DNA of 52,029 nt from Lentisphaerota bacterium. Its GTDB lineage: Bacteria > Verrucomicrobiota > Lentisphaeria > Victivallales > Victivallaceae. Where the stretch lies: positions 1 to 52,029 of the forward strand of contig SUWB01000020.1 in NCBI GenBank assembly GCA_015061745.1, written 5' to 3'. The notes under the pieces are model-generated. The model was not told the DNA's origin, made no database searches, and saw nothing but the letters and a program-made list of their open reading frames with translations. The stretch's first letter is position 1. Every line of letters begins with the position of its first letter. This document shows positions 17,349 to 26,555 of this stretch, one piece after another. The translations under genes and the position numbers were made by a program.

Positions 17349-18860
17349 ATGATTATCGACTCTCACGTTCATTTCCCCTTTTCAATGTCTCTGCCGGAGT
17401 CGGAATGGGGAGCTTATCTGGTCGATCGTGCCGCCCGGAACGGCATCAATGCTCTGATCGTTTCTGATGTATTCATCAGAGGAGCAGCAGATGCGGGGGC
17501 CTATCCCGCCTCTGCTGCACTTCGCCGGGCCAATGCCTATGCAGCAGATCAAAGCAAACGCAATCCCGGCAGGCTCTATTTTCTTGCTTATCTGAATCCT
17601 CAGAATCCGGATTGGCAGAGTGAGCTTGAGCAATGCATTGCCGACGGAGCCGTGGGAGTCAAACTTTGGATTGCCTTGAAAGATGCAAGGGGCTCTCTTG
17701 ACAACACTGAAGCCGTTTTGCGTAAGGCCGCCGAAAAGAAGCTGCCGGTCCTGATTCACGTTTTCGCCCGGGCAGAAGCGAACTCTCCCGGAGAAATCGA
17801 CATTGCTGAATTTGTTGAGCTTTCTCAAAAAGTGCCGGAATGTACTCTTATCGGGGGACATTCCGGGGCTAATTTCCGGGAATCTCTGGGAATGTTCAAA
17901 CGGGCCTCTGACAATACGTTCTGGGATATTTCCGGAACCAATCCTGATCCCTCTATGGCCCTGCAAATCGTCAGAGAAGCGGGCGCAGAAAAGGTCCTTT
18001 ACGGTTCTGACGGTCCGGGAAGGAGCTTTATGGCTCAACTTCATAAAGTGACTCTTGCTCCTTTGTCAGAGAGAGAAAAGAGCCTGATCCTTTTTGAGAA
18101 TGCGTTAAAAATCTACAATCTCCCGGGACTTTTTTCCGGCACACTTCCGGAACTCACTCCGGAAGTTTCACCTTTTTCCTGTTCAGAGGATCACTTTATT
18201 TTCTGCGGCAGGTGGCCCTTCTTTGAAAAAGAAGCTGTTTCAGCAGCGGCTCTTGATGAAAAATGCCTTCAACTTTCGATCGCCAAAGCTTTTACAGTCA
18301 GTTTTGACTCAATGTTCCGCATTGATCTGCTCTCTGCGAACCGGGAATTCCGCAAGGAGTGTGCGGCCTTAAAATGCCTGCATCCTTTGGCTGTTGTTGA
18401 TCCGGAAGCAAAAAATATAGACGCATTGCTTGAAGATGCGGCTCAGGGACACAATGCCGGCGTCTGGTATTCCCCTGCCCTGCTGGGACAATCCCCGGAC
18501 TCTCCTCAAGCGTTAAAAATGTATCGTAAATGTGCTGCTTTACAGCTGCCGGTCTACTTGAACTGCCGTTTGGGTGAGGATCGTTTCAAACACCGTTCTT
18601 TGAAACTCTGCAATGTGGGATTCAAAGATCTGGCAGGATTTTTTCAGAACGCCCCGCTTCACGACTACATTATTCAGGGTGTTGCTCCTGGTGCTGCGAT
18701 TCCCCGGCAGGATTGCCGTTTCACCTTTGAAAAACTCTCCGACACTGAAAGAGGTCTTGCTGACTATCTTGAAGCAGACGGCGATAAAACACGCCTTGTC
18801 AGAGGCAGTGAATACCCTTTCAGAGAACTTGAACAATCCTTCAGAGCAGCCTTTATTTGA
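17349..18860 (+). CDS. double amidohydrolase-2 protein (active N-half, diverged C-half)
   Basis: A 503-residue protein formed from two amidohydrolase-2 (PF04909-like) units. The N-half (about 1-265) has the metal motif DSHVHF at residue 4, LIHVFAR, GGHSG and GSDGPG, so its TIM barrel looks catalytic. The C-half (about 275-503) starts FIFCGRWPFFEK and continues FTVSFDSMFRIDLLSANREF, resembling stand-alone amidohydrolases that begin with an LGRWPF motif, and it lacks His-x-His. Fusion of two related hydrolases is unusual. It sits 23 bp after the NagA-like gene and 33 bp before GH29, so it is part of that operon. The substrate (lactone, amide or sugar acid) is unknown. Confidence 0.72.
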   Translation: MIIDSHVHFPFSMSLPESEWGAYLVDRAARNGINALIVSDVFIRGAADAGAYPASAALRRANAYAADQSKRNPGRLYFLAYLNPQNPDWQSELEQCIADGAVGVKLWIALKDARGSLDNTEAVLRKAAEKKLPVLIHVFARAEANSPGEIDIAEFVELSQKVPECTLIGGHSGANFRESLGMFKRASDNTFWDISGTNPDPSMALQIVREAGAEKVLYGSDGPGRSFMAQLHKVTLAPLSEREKSLILFENALKIYNLPGLFSGTLPELTPEVSPFSCSEDHFIFCGRWPFFEKEAVSAAALDEKCLQLSIAKAFTVSFDSMFRIDLLSANREFRKECAALKCLHPLAVVDPEAKNIDALLEDAAQGHNAGVWYSPALLGQSPDSPQALKMYRKCAALQLPVYLNCRLGEDRFKHRSLKLCNVGFKDLAGFFQNAPLHDYIIQGVAPGAAIPRQDCRFTFEKLSDTERGLADYLEADGDKTRLVRGSEYPFRELEQSFRAAFI

Positions 18861-18893
18861 TTCTCTCAATTCTCTATGGAATGAGGAAATAAT

Positions 18894-20156
18894 ATGACAC
18901 CGACAGAATTTTCTGAACTGCGTTACGGCCTCTTTGTGCATTTCGGACTTTACAGTCTCCTTGCCAGAGGCGAATGGGTTATGAACCGGGAACAAATTTC
19001 CCCGGAAGAAATGGAAAAATACGCCAGAGCTTTCGATCCGGTATTTTTTGATGCTGATGAAATATGCCGTCTGGCAGTGGAAGGCGGTATGAAATATATC
19101 GTCTTTACCACAATGCACCACGAAGGATTCCGGATGTATCCCAGTGAGCTCAGTTATTTCAACAGTCAGCACTTCTGCCAAAGAGACTTCACCGGAGAAA
19201 TCGTTGCCGCCGCCCGGAAGCACGGCTTGAAAATCGGCCTTTATCACAGCTTGAACAATTGGCACGACCAGCCGGATGCCGTTGCTGCTCTCGAAGATAA
19301 AAAGGCCTATGAGATTTTCATTTCAAACACCTTTGCCCGCTTGACCGAGCTGGTTAACCGTTACAAGCCTTTTGATATTCTCTGGTACGACGGCTGGTGG
19401 CCCTTTAATGCTGAAAATTGGCAATCCGTCAGAATGAATGAAACGATGCAAAAAATCCATTCGCCGCTCCTTTTCAACGGCCGCAACTGTCTGCCGGGAG
19501 ACTTTGGGACTCCTGAGCAGCATTTGACAGCCCCTTCCCCCTGGCGTCCCTGGGAAGCCTGTGTCACCTTGAACGGCCATTGGGGATTTCATCAGGGAGA
19601 TAATGAGTGGAAATCTCCTCTGGATGTGATAGATATGCTCCTGACCTGCGGCAGCGGCCGGGGCAATCTGCTTTTGAATATCGGTCCCCGGGGCGACGGT
19701 TCCATTCCGGAAAAGTCCGCATCCGTGATCCGTTGTGTGGGGGAGTGGCTGAAAAAAGGCGGCAATGAGGCCATAACAGATTGTGAACCGATGCCATTTT
19801 CTGCGACTTTGCCCCAAGAAGGGGACAGAGGAGACTGGGATTCACAGGGGCGTTTTACAGTTTCAAAGAATACGCTCTTTCTGACGTTGAAATATTTTCC
19901 CGGCAGCACCTATATTCTGACCGGGCTGCGTGCTCAAGTCCAATCTGTGACCGCCTGCGGTAAAAACCCCTTAAACTTTGTACAGCAAGGAGAAAAACTG
20001 CAGGTAGAACTGCCTGAAGTACTCCGTACTCAAACAGCCCCGGTCCTCAAATTCATTTGCGACCGTCCGCCCGTCATCTACCGTACAGGCGGTCTGAGGA
20101 CACCGGCGGTTCCTCACCCCCGTTACGATCCTGTTACGCCGGATATTCAATACTGA
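18894..20156 (+). CDS. alpha-L-fucosidase, GH29
   Basis: A 420-residue GH29 enzyme. Conserved blocks are YGLFVHFGLYSL at the start, MHHEGFRMYPS, WYDGWW with the nucleophile Asp (about 165), NGHWGF and LLLNIGPRGDGSIP. It removes alpha-linked L-fucose. No signal peptide is present, so it should be cytoplasmic, unlike many secreted Bacteroides fucosidases. The C-terminal beta domain is short. RBS GAGGAA lies about 5 nt before ATG. It is the last gene of the operon and a strong bidirectional terminator follows. With GH95, GH36 and a NagA-like enzyme nearby, use of mucin- or milk-type glycans is a reasonable inference. Confidence 0.92.
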   Translation: MTPTEFSELRYGLFVHFGLYSLLARGEWVMNREQISPEEMEKYARAFDPVFFDADEICRLAVEGGMKYIVFTTMHHEGFRMYPSELSYFNSQHFCQRDFTGEIVAAARKHGLKIGLYHSLNNWHDQPDAVAALEDKKAYEIFISNTFARLTELVNRYKPFDILWYDGWWPFNAENWQSVRMNETMQKIHSPLLFNGRNCLPGDFGTPEQHLTAPSPWRPWEACVTLNGHWGFHQGDNEWKSPLDVIDMLLTCGSGRGNLLLNIGPRGDGSIPEKSASVIRCVGEWLKKGGNEAITDCEPMPFSATLPQEGDRGDWDSQGRFTVSKNTLFLTLKYFPGSTYILTGLRAQVQSVTACGKNPLNFVQQGEKLQVELPEVLRTQTAPVLKFICDRPPVIYRTGGLRTPAVPHPRYDPVTPDIQY

Positions 20157-20230
20157 TCTGCCCCCCCAAAGGGCCGCTTAAAAATTGCCGGCACACCCCA
20201 TATCTTGAAAAAAAACTACTGAAAAAACTT

Positions 20231-20275
20231 GAGCCGCTGCCGTACTTCATATCAGTACTGCAGCGGCTCTTTTTA
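20231..20275. terminator. bidirectional terminator between GH29 and the giant RTX/CARDB gene
   Basis: GAGCCGCTGC-C-GTACT and AGTAC-T-GCAGCGGCTC form a stem of about 15 bp, with TTTTT on the plus side and AAGTTTTTTC on the minus side. It serves both converging genes. Confidence 0.88.
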
Positions 20276-20285
20276 TAATCGGCTT

Positions 20286-23200
20286 TTATGCCAGGGTAAT
20301 GAGAAGTTTGTTGTTTTCGTCAACTCCAGGAAGCTGGGAATGTTCACTGCCGCAGAAGAGCACTTCAAGAGAACCGTCTCCGTTCCAGTCTGCGACTCCG
20401 GCAAAAGTCCAATCTTCTCCCAGAGCTGCCGCAAGACCGGAAATGTATTCATCATCACTTCCGAGATCGGCACTCAAATTGAGATCTTTGCTTGAGACAA
20501 GCAAATCATCAAAGCCGTCGGCTTCGCCGTAATCACCGAATCCGGCACTCAGCCAGTCAGGGGTGCCCCCTGTAATGTCAACAGTGCAGTAAGATTTGTT
20601 GTTGGACTCACTGTATTCGGCGACTTTTCTCTCCCCGTCGGCTTCCACATAGAGAGTCCGCTTGCCAAGACCGGCTAATTCACTGCTCTTAAGGGTCACG
20701 GTAAAACTCTGGGCCTTTTTGGCTCCAAGAGAATTTACTGAAAGAGTTTTAAGAACTTTGGAGCCGTCATAGATCCTGACTTTTGAAGCTCCAGCGGTAT
20801 ATTCGCCGTCGTTAGCAACCTTGAAAGTCAACTTGACAGCCCCATTAGACGCAACGGTCGAAGCACTCACTTTGAAATCCTTGACAACCAGGTCAGCGAT
20901 CTTTTTGACTGTAACAGTACCGGAAACCTTGTTGTTGGACTCACTGTATTCAGTGATTTTTTTCTCAGCGTCAGCTTCCACATAGAGAGTCCGCTTGCCA
21001 AGACCGGCTAATTCACTGCTCTTAAGGGTCACGGTAAAACTCTGGGCCTTTTTGGCTCCAAGAGAATTTACTGAAAGAGTTTTGATTACTTTGGAGCCGT
21101 CATAGATCCTGACTTTTGAAGCTCCAGCGGTATATTCGCCGTCGTTAGCAACCTTGAAAGTCAATTTGACAGAACCATTAGACGCAACGGTCGAAGCACT
21201 CACTTTGAAATCTTTAACAACCAGATCGGCAATCTTTTTGACTGTAACAGTACCGGTAGCCTGATTATTGGATTCACTGTATTCAGTAACTTGTTTGGCA
21301 GTGTCAGCAGTCACGGCAAGAGAACTCTTGCCAAGTCCCAACTCGCTGCCTTTGAGGGATACGGTAAAACTCTGACTCTTTTTAGCACCAAGAGAGTTCA
21401 CTGAAAGGGTTTTGAGAACTTTAGAGCCGTCATAAATCCTGAGCTGGGAAGCAGCGGCAGTATATTCACCATCGTTAGCAACCTTGAAAGTCAGATTGAC
21501 AGCCCCATTGGAACCAATGGTGGAACTGCTCAATTTGAAGTCCTTAATAACCAGGTCAGCGATCTTTTTGACTGTAACAGTACCGGAAACCTTGTTGTTG
21601 GACTCACTGTATTCAGTGATTTTTTTCTCAGCGTCAGCTTCCACGGCAAGAGAACTCTTGCCAAGTCCCAACTCGCTGCCTTTGAGGGATACGGTAAAAC
21701 TCTGACTCTTTTTAGCACCAAGAGAGTTCACTGAAAGGGTTTTGAGAACTTTTGTCCCGTCATAAATCTTGACCTTTGAAGCTCCGGCGGTATATTCGCC
21801 GTCGTTAGCAACCTTGAAAGTCAACTTGACAGACCCATTAGACGCAACGGTCGAAGCACTCACTTTGAAATCCTTGACAACCAGGTCAGCGATCTTTTTG
21901 ACTGTAACAGAACCGGAAACCTTGTTGTTGGACTCACTGTATTCAGTGATTTTTTTCTCAGCGTCAGCTTCCACATAGAGAGTCCGCTTGCCCAAACCAG
22001 CGAATCCATTGCCTTTGAAAGTCAGTGAAAAACTCTGACTCTTTTTAGCACCAAGAGAGTTCACTGAAAGGGTTTTGAGAACTTTTGTCCCGTCATAAAT
22101 CTTGACCTTTGAAGCTCCGGCGGTATATTCGCCGTCGTTAGCAACCTTGAAAGTCAACTTGACAGACCCATTAGACGCAATGGTCGAAGCACTCACTTTG
22201 AAATCTTTGACAACCAGATCGGCAATCTTTTTGACTGTAACAGTACCGGTAGCCTGATTATTGGATTCACTGTATTCAGTAACTTGTTTGGCAGTGTCAG
22301 CAGTCACGGCAAGAGAACTCTTGCCAAGTCCCAACTCGCTGCCTTTGAGGGATACGGTAAAACTCTGACTCTTTTTAGCACCAAGAGAGTTCACTGAAAG
22401 GGTTTTGAGAACTTTTGTCCCGTCATAAATCCTGAGCTGGGAAGCAGCGGCAGTATATTCACCGTCGTTAGCAACCTTGAAAGTCAGATTGACAGCCCCA
22501 TTGGAACCAATGGTGGAACTGCTCAATTTGAAGTCCTTAATAACCAGGTCAGCGATCTTTTTGACTGTAACAGTACCGGTAGCCTGATTATTGGATTCAC
22601 TGTATTCAGTAACTTGTTTGGCAGTGTCAGCAGTCACAGCAAGAGTACTCTTGCCAAGTCCCAACTCGCTGCCTTTGAGGGATACGGTAAAACTCTGACT
22701 CTTTTTAGCACCAAGAGAGTTCACTGAAAGGGTTTTGAGAACTTTTGTCCCGTCATAAATCCTGAGCTGGGAAGCAGCGGCAGTATATTCGCCGTCGTTA
22801 GCAACCTTGAAAGTCAACTTGACAGACCCATTAGACGCAACGGTCGAAGCACTCACTTTGAAATCCTTGACAACCAGGTCAGCGATCTTTTTGACTGTAA
22901 CAGAACCGGAAACCTTGTTGTTGGACTCACTGTATTCGGCGACTTTTCTCTCCCCGTCGGCTTCCACATAGAGAGTCCGCTTGCCAAGACCGGCTAATTC
23001 ACTGCTCTTAAGGGTCACGGTAAAACTCTGGGCCTTTTTGGCTCCAAGAGAATTTACTGAAAGAGTTTTGATTACTTTGGAGCCGTCATAGATCCTGACT
23101 TTTGAAGCTCCGGCGGTATATTCGCCATCGTTAGCAACCTTGAAAGTCAATTTGACAGAACCATTAGACGCAACGGTCGAAGCACTCACTTTGAAATCTT

Positions 23201-25586
23201 TGACAACCAGATCGGCAATCTTTTTGACTGTAACAGTACCGGTAGCCTGATTATTGGATTCACTGTATTCAGTAACTTGTTTGGCAGTGTCAGCAGTCAC
23301 AGCAAGAGTACTCTTGCCAAGTCCCAACTCGCTGCCTTTGAGGGATACGGTAAAACTCTGACTCTTTTTAGCACCAAGAGAGTTCACTGAAAGGGTTTTG
23401 AGAACTTTAGAGCCGTCATAAATCCTGAGCTGGGAAGCAGCGGCAGTATATTCACCATCGTTAGCAACCTTGAAAGTCAGATTGACAGAACCATTAGACG
23501 CAATGGTCGAAGCACTCACTTTGAAATCTTTGACAACCAGATCGGCAATCTTTTTGACTGTAACAGAACCGGAAACCTTGTTGTTGGACTCACTGTATTC
23601 AGTGATCTTTTTCTCAGCGTCAGCTTCCACATAGAGAGTCCGCTTGCCAAGACCGGCTAATTCACTGCTCTTAAGGGTCACGGTAAAATGCTGACTCTTT
23701 TGAGATCCAAGTGAATTGACTGAAAGGGTCTTCAGGACTTTGGTGCCGTCATAAATCCTGACCTTTGAAGCACTGGCTGTATTACTGCCTTCATTCATAA
23801 CATCAAAAGTCAGGGTAACAGACCCATTGGAAGCAATGGTGGACGGACCGATCGTGAAGTTTTTGACAAGCAGATCAAATGGCTTACTGACTTTTTCCGT
23901 TTCAATCTCAAGTTCGCCGCAAGCCATACCACTATCTTTAACGGTCAGTTCCAAATAATATATACCGTTGGCATAACTGGTGAGATTATTTGAGGCTTCG
24001 TCTCCGGAATTAAGGGTTTTCAGGTATGTTCCGCTTTCGTTATAGAGCTTGAGCGTAAGAGTATTGTCATCGGAATTTTCATCATATTCGACTGAGATAG
24101 TAGTTTTGCCTTTTTTGTCAAATTTCACCCAGTCAACAGTATCTGCCAGACCGTAGTCAGTGCTTTGGGCTTTGGATTTGCCGCAAAGCCAGAAATTGTA
24201 ATCCTCGCCCCAAACCAATGTCGCCGCTGAAGAACGGCTGTTATCTTTTACTTCTTCCGACCCCATAAAACCATCGAATCCGAAGTTGTTGTAAACTCTG
24301 ATCCCAGCGTTTTTGAATCTACTAAGGGAGCTTTCTGACAAGCTGAATTCATCCGCATCATCATCGTCAGTGATGCCGATCCAGCCGGACCCACTGATAT
24401 TTTCCAAGGAGCTGATGGAGACAGAATTTTCCCTGCCGTAGGCATACCGGTAGTCAAAGTTGATTCCGCCGTTAAGAATCAATTTGTCACTTCCGCTACC
24501 GAAATCAATATTGCCCTCGGTGCAGAAAACGCTCTTTGCACCGATGTTCAAAGTATCGTTTCCGTCTCCGAAGGATAATTCGCCTACATTCCGGTAATCG
24601 GTGTCCCCTATTGTCATAGACATCTCAGATCCGGCACCGGAAATAACAATGCTATCGTTACCTGAGCCGAAATTGAGATAACCGAAATAGATATTTCCGG
24701 CGTTTTTGATTTCAATGGTGTTGCTGCCATTGCCCATTTCGATACCTTTGATGTCTATTATACCGGAGGTGGCAAGGATCTTGTCATCGCCTTCACCGCC
24801 GTTAATGACAAATCCGCCCCACAGTTCGTTGCCGCCCTGGATTTCAACAGTATCGTTGCCGCTCCCCAGAGAAATTCCCCGTTCATTCCAGATGTTTGTC
24901 ATCGCATCTTCGGAAGATGATGAAGCACCGAAGAAAAGTTTGTCATTGCCGCTGCCCAAATCAATAGGGCCTGTAAACGAACGGCCTTTATTGGGGCTGA
25001 ATGTAATCACATCGTCCCCGATACTGCCGGTGATGCCTTGGAATTTTGCTCCGGAAGGCAGATTGGAAAAGTTCTTTTCATAGCCTGCATAAGTGACAGC
25101 ATCAATACCGCCAATCGTAATATTAACAGGCTGGTTCAACACGGCAGCAGCAAAATCAGCAAGGGTATCGGTCTGTTCGGCGTGTTCTGTCCCATAAACG
25201 ATATGGCCGACCTCGTGGCTGATCACATCAACGACACTTTCCACGGCAGCTGCGGCATCGACCATAACGAAGGCATTATCGCTTTTATTCTGATTGCCCC
25301 TGTCAATGGTTTCTGCAATTCCAGCAAAATCACCATATTCAGCAAAAGCATCCGTTTGTCCCACAAACACCGTTGAATACTCTTCGATGACCGGTTTCTG
25401 AGCGGTAAAAATAACTTCACCGTTATATTTTTCATTCAGTGCTGCAACGATTTGTGCAATTTTTTCTTCAGAAAAACCAGAGGACGCAACGAAAATCTGT
25501 TCAATATTGAGCAGTTCTCCTTTATAAAAGGTTTCTGCACCGTCAAAGTCGAGGTACACATACTGTTTTTTATTACCTGAACTCAT
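20286..25586 (-). CDS. giant RTX/CARDB surface protein with HExxH motif
   Basis: This 1766-residue protein has several parts. Residues 1-160 form a domain starting YVYLDFDGAETFYKGELL with a zinc-protease-like HEVGH (124-128). Residues of about 190-390 hold RTX-like glycine/aspartate repeats (GSGNDKL, GSGNDTV, GEGDDKI). A PPC-like domain follows, then ten CARDB units of about 109 residues, and a C-terminal FG-GAP-like end (VADWNGDGS). No N-terminal signal peptide; RTX repeats suggest calcium-dependent folding after type I secretion. I start at ATG 25586, which has GGAGG 5 nt upstream; the open frame extends to 25664, but that covers the promoter. It is probably a secreted or surface adhesin/protease. 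No secretion genes are nearby. Confidence 0.8.
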   Translation of the reverse strand: MSSGNKKQYVYLDFDGAETFYKGELLNIEQIFVASSGFSEEKIAQIVAALNEKYNGEVIFTAQKPVIEEYSTVFVGQTDAFAEYGDFAGIAETIDRGNQNKSDNAFVMVDAAAAVESVVDVISHEVGHIVYGTEHAEQTDTLADFAAAVLNQPVNITIGGIDAVTYAGYEKNFSNLPSGAKFQGITGSIGDDVITFSPNKGRSFTGPIDLGSGNDKLFFGASSSSEDAMTNIWNERGISLGSGNDTVEIQGGNELWGGFVINGGEGDDKILATSGIIDIKGIEMGNGSNTIEIKNAGNIYFGYLNFGSGNDSIVISGAGSEMSMTIGDTDYRNVGELSFGDGNDTLNIGAKSVFCTEGNIDFGSGSDKLILNGGINFDYRYAYGRENSVSISSLENISGSGWIGITDDDDADEFSLSESSLSRFKNAGIRVYNNFGFDGFMGSEEVKDNSRSSAATLVWGEDYNFWLCGKSKAQSTDYGLADTVDWVKFDKKGKTTISVEYDENSDDNTLTLKLYNESGTYLKTLNSGDEASNNLTSYANGIYYLELTVKDSGMACGELEIETEKVSKPFDLLVKNFTIGPSTIASNGSVTLTFDVMNEGSNTASASKVRIYDGTKVLKTLSVNSLGSQKSQHFTVTLKSSELAGLGKRTLYVEADAEKKITEYSESNNKVSGSVTVKKIADLVVKDFKVSASTIASNGSVNLTFKVANDGEYTAAASQLRIYDGSKVLKTLSVNSLGAKKSQSFTVSLKGSELGLGKSTLAVTADTAKQVTEYSESNNQATGTVTVKKIADLVVKDFKVSASTVASNGSVKLTFKVANDGEYTAGASKVRIYDGSKVIKTLSVNSLGAKKAQSFTVTLKSSELAGLGKRTLYVEADGERKVAEYSESNNKVSGSVTVKKIADLVVKDFKVSASTVASNGSVKLTFKVANDGEYTAAASQLRIYDGTKVLKTLSVNSLGAKKSQSFTVSLKGSELGLGKSTLAVTADTAKQVTEYSESNNQATGTVTVKKIADLVIKDFKLSSSTIGSNGAVNLTFKVANDGEYTAAASQLRIYDGTKVLKTLSVNSLGAKKSQSFTVSLKGSELGLGKSSLAVTADTAKQVTEYSESNNQATGTVTVKKIADLVVKDFKVSASTIASNGSVKLTFKVANDGEYTAGASKVKIYDGTKVLKTLSVNSLGAKKSQSFSLTFKGNGFAGLGKRTLYVEADAEKKITEYSESNNKVSGSVTVKKIADLVVKDFKVSASTVASNGSVKLTFKVANDGEYTAGASKVKIYDGTKVLKTLSVNSLGAKKSQSFTVSLKGSELGLGKSSLAVEADAEKKITEYSESNNKVSGTVTVKKIADLVIKDFKLSSSTIGSNGAVNLTFKVANDGEYTAAASQLRIYDGSKVLKTLSVNSLGAKKSQSFTVSLKGSELGLGKSSLAVTADTAKQVTEYSESNNQATGTVTVKKIADLVVKDFKVSASTVASNGSVKLTFKVANDGEYTAGASKVRIYDGSKVIKTLSVNSLGAKKAQSFTVTLKSSELAGLGKRTLYVEADAEKKITEYSESNNKVSGTVTVKKIADLVVKDFKVSASTVASNGAVKLTFKVANDGEYTAGASKVRIYDGSKVLKTLSVNSLGAKKAQSFTVTLKSSELAGLGKRTLYVEADGERKVAEYSESNNKSYCTVDITGGTPDWLSAGFGDYGEADGFDDLLVSSKDLNLSADLGSDDEYISGLAAALGEDWTFAGVADWNGDGSLEVLFCGSEHSQLPGVDENNKLLITLA
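20575..23882 (-). repeat. ten tandem CARDB-coding repeats (about 327-330 bp each)
   Basis: Ten consecutive units within the giant gene, each starting near (I/V)ADLV(V/I)KDF and ending ESNN. Units 2-10 are almost identical at the DNA level over long stretches. Two sub-types occur: one with KRTLYVEAD...SESNNKVSG, the other with KS(T/S)LAVTAD...SESNNQATG. The seventh unit from the N-terminus combines both. The array is a likely site of recombination and of assembly error. Confidence 0.9.
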
Positions 25587-25635
25587 AATAACCTCCGTTA
25601 TTGACAAATTTATACAAAAAAACAATATCGTCGGT

Positions 25636-25664
25636 AATATAGCATACAAAGCAGCAAAATACAA
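25636..25664 (-). promoter_or_regulatory. promoter of the giant RTX/CARDB gene
   Basis: Minus strand: TTGTAT (25659-25664), 17-bp spacer, TATATT (25636-25641). It lies 50 bp before the ATG at 25586. Confidence 0.65.
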
Positions 25665-25748
25665 GCTGTCACGCTGACATATTCTCTTGTTTTTTACTTT
25701 TGCGAAACCAAATTGCGGATTTCCCGGTCATTTCCGGCAAAGACAGAA

Positions 25749-26546
25749 TTACAATTCGATTTTCCGGTAAGAAAATCCGGTTGAAGAATATTCGATCTGG
25801 ATCATATTTCCATTGCGGGTCACAGAACCGGAACAGCACTGCCCCAAGCCATTTTCATCAACTTTAAGAAAATGCTTGTGCACGTGACCGCACAAAACAA
25901 GGTCTATTTGTTTTTCTTGAACAAGTTTGACCAATTCCCCCTGTCCGAAAAGAGCGTGCCGCACTCTGAGCCACTTATTGTCTTCAATCAATGGATAATG
26001 GGTCACAAGAATACGGGGCAACTTCTTTTCGGCAGAACAGAATGAAGCAATTTTTTTACTGTCAGCTTTATGAACAAACCCCCAGGAACACAACAGATTG
26101 GAAGGACGGGAAGTATTGAGCATCAAAACTTCCGCCCCCCCAAGCTCCAGCCGGCAGGGCATATCGTCAAAGGTAAAACGCTTCTGATTGACCTCAAATA
26201 CCGTCTCTTTCATCGCCCGCACACACCAGGGACGGCGAACATAACAATCGTGATTTCCCGGCGTATACACCAAAGGAACGTCTGAGTCGATCAAAGGCTT
26301 CAATATCTCCTTTACCCGTTCAAACTCCCCTGGTTGCCCGGAACTTGTAAGATCTCCGGTGCAGACAGCAAGATCAGGTTTACAGTCAAGGATATACTCC
26401 ACAGCCTTTTGCAATTTTGACAGATCGTGCTGAAAACGGCGGCGGAAGCGGTAATTAAAGACTCCCACCCACCGTTTGTCAAAGTAGGCCATCCAATCCT
26501 CGGCGGGACCGCCGCCGTGAGGGTCGGAAAAATGAATAATTTTCAT
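25749..26546 (-). CDS. calcineurin-like metallophosphoesterase
   Basis: A 265-residue protein with all five metal-binding blocks: FSDPHGG (about 7-12), GDLTSSG (about 63), GNHDCY (about 97), VTHYP, and GHVHKH (about 219). The family includes cyclic-nucleotide and lipid-linked phosphoesterases (for example LpxH- and CpdA-like enzymes). I cannot assign a substrate, although an Arg/aromatic-rich insertion (RWVGVFNYRFRRRF) at residues 25-39 recalls membrane-associated members. It is the last gene of a six-gene minus-strand operon, 9 bp after the deacetylase. RBS AAGGA lies 6 nt before ATG. Confidence 0.88.
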   Translation of the reverse strand: MKIIHFSDPHGGGPAEDWMAYFDKRWVGVFNYRFRRRFQHDLSKLQKAVEYILDCKPDLAVCTGDLTSSGQPGEFERVKEILKPLIDSDVPLVYTPGNHDCYVRRPWCVRAMKETVFEVNQKRFTFDDMPCRLELGGAEVLMLNTSRPSNLLCSWGFVHKADSKKIASFCSAEKKLPRILVTHYPLIEDNKWLRVRHALFGQGELVKLVQEKQIDLVLCGHVHKHFLKVDENGLGQCCSGSVTRNGNMIQIEYSSTGFSYRKIEL

Positions 26547-26555
26547 TTCAGATCC

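Noticed and set aside
20575..23882. CRISPR-like periodic repeats
   Set aside because: The period is about 330 bp, the units are coding and in frame, and there are no short repeats with unique spacers.
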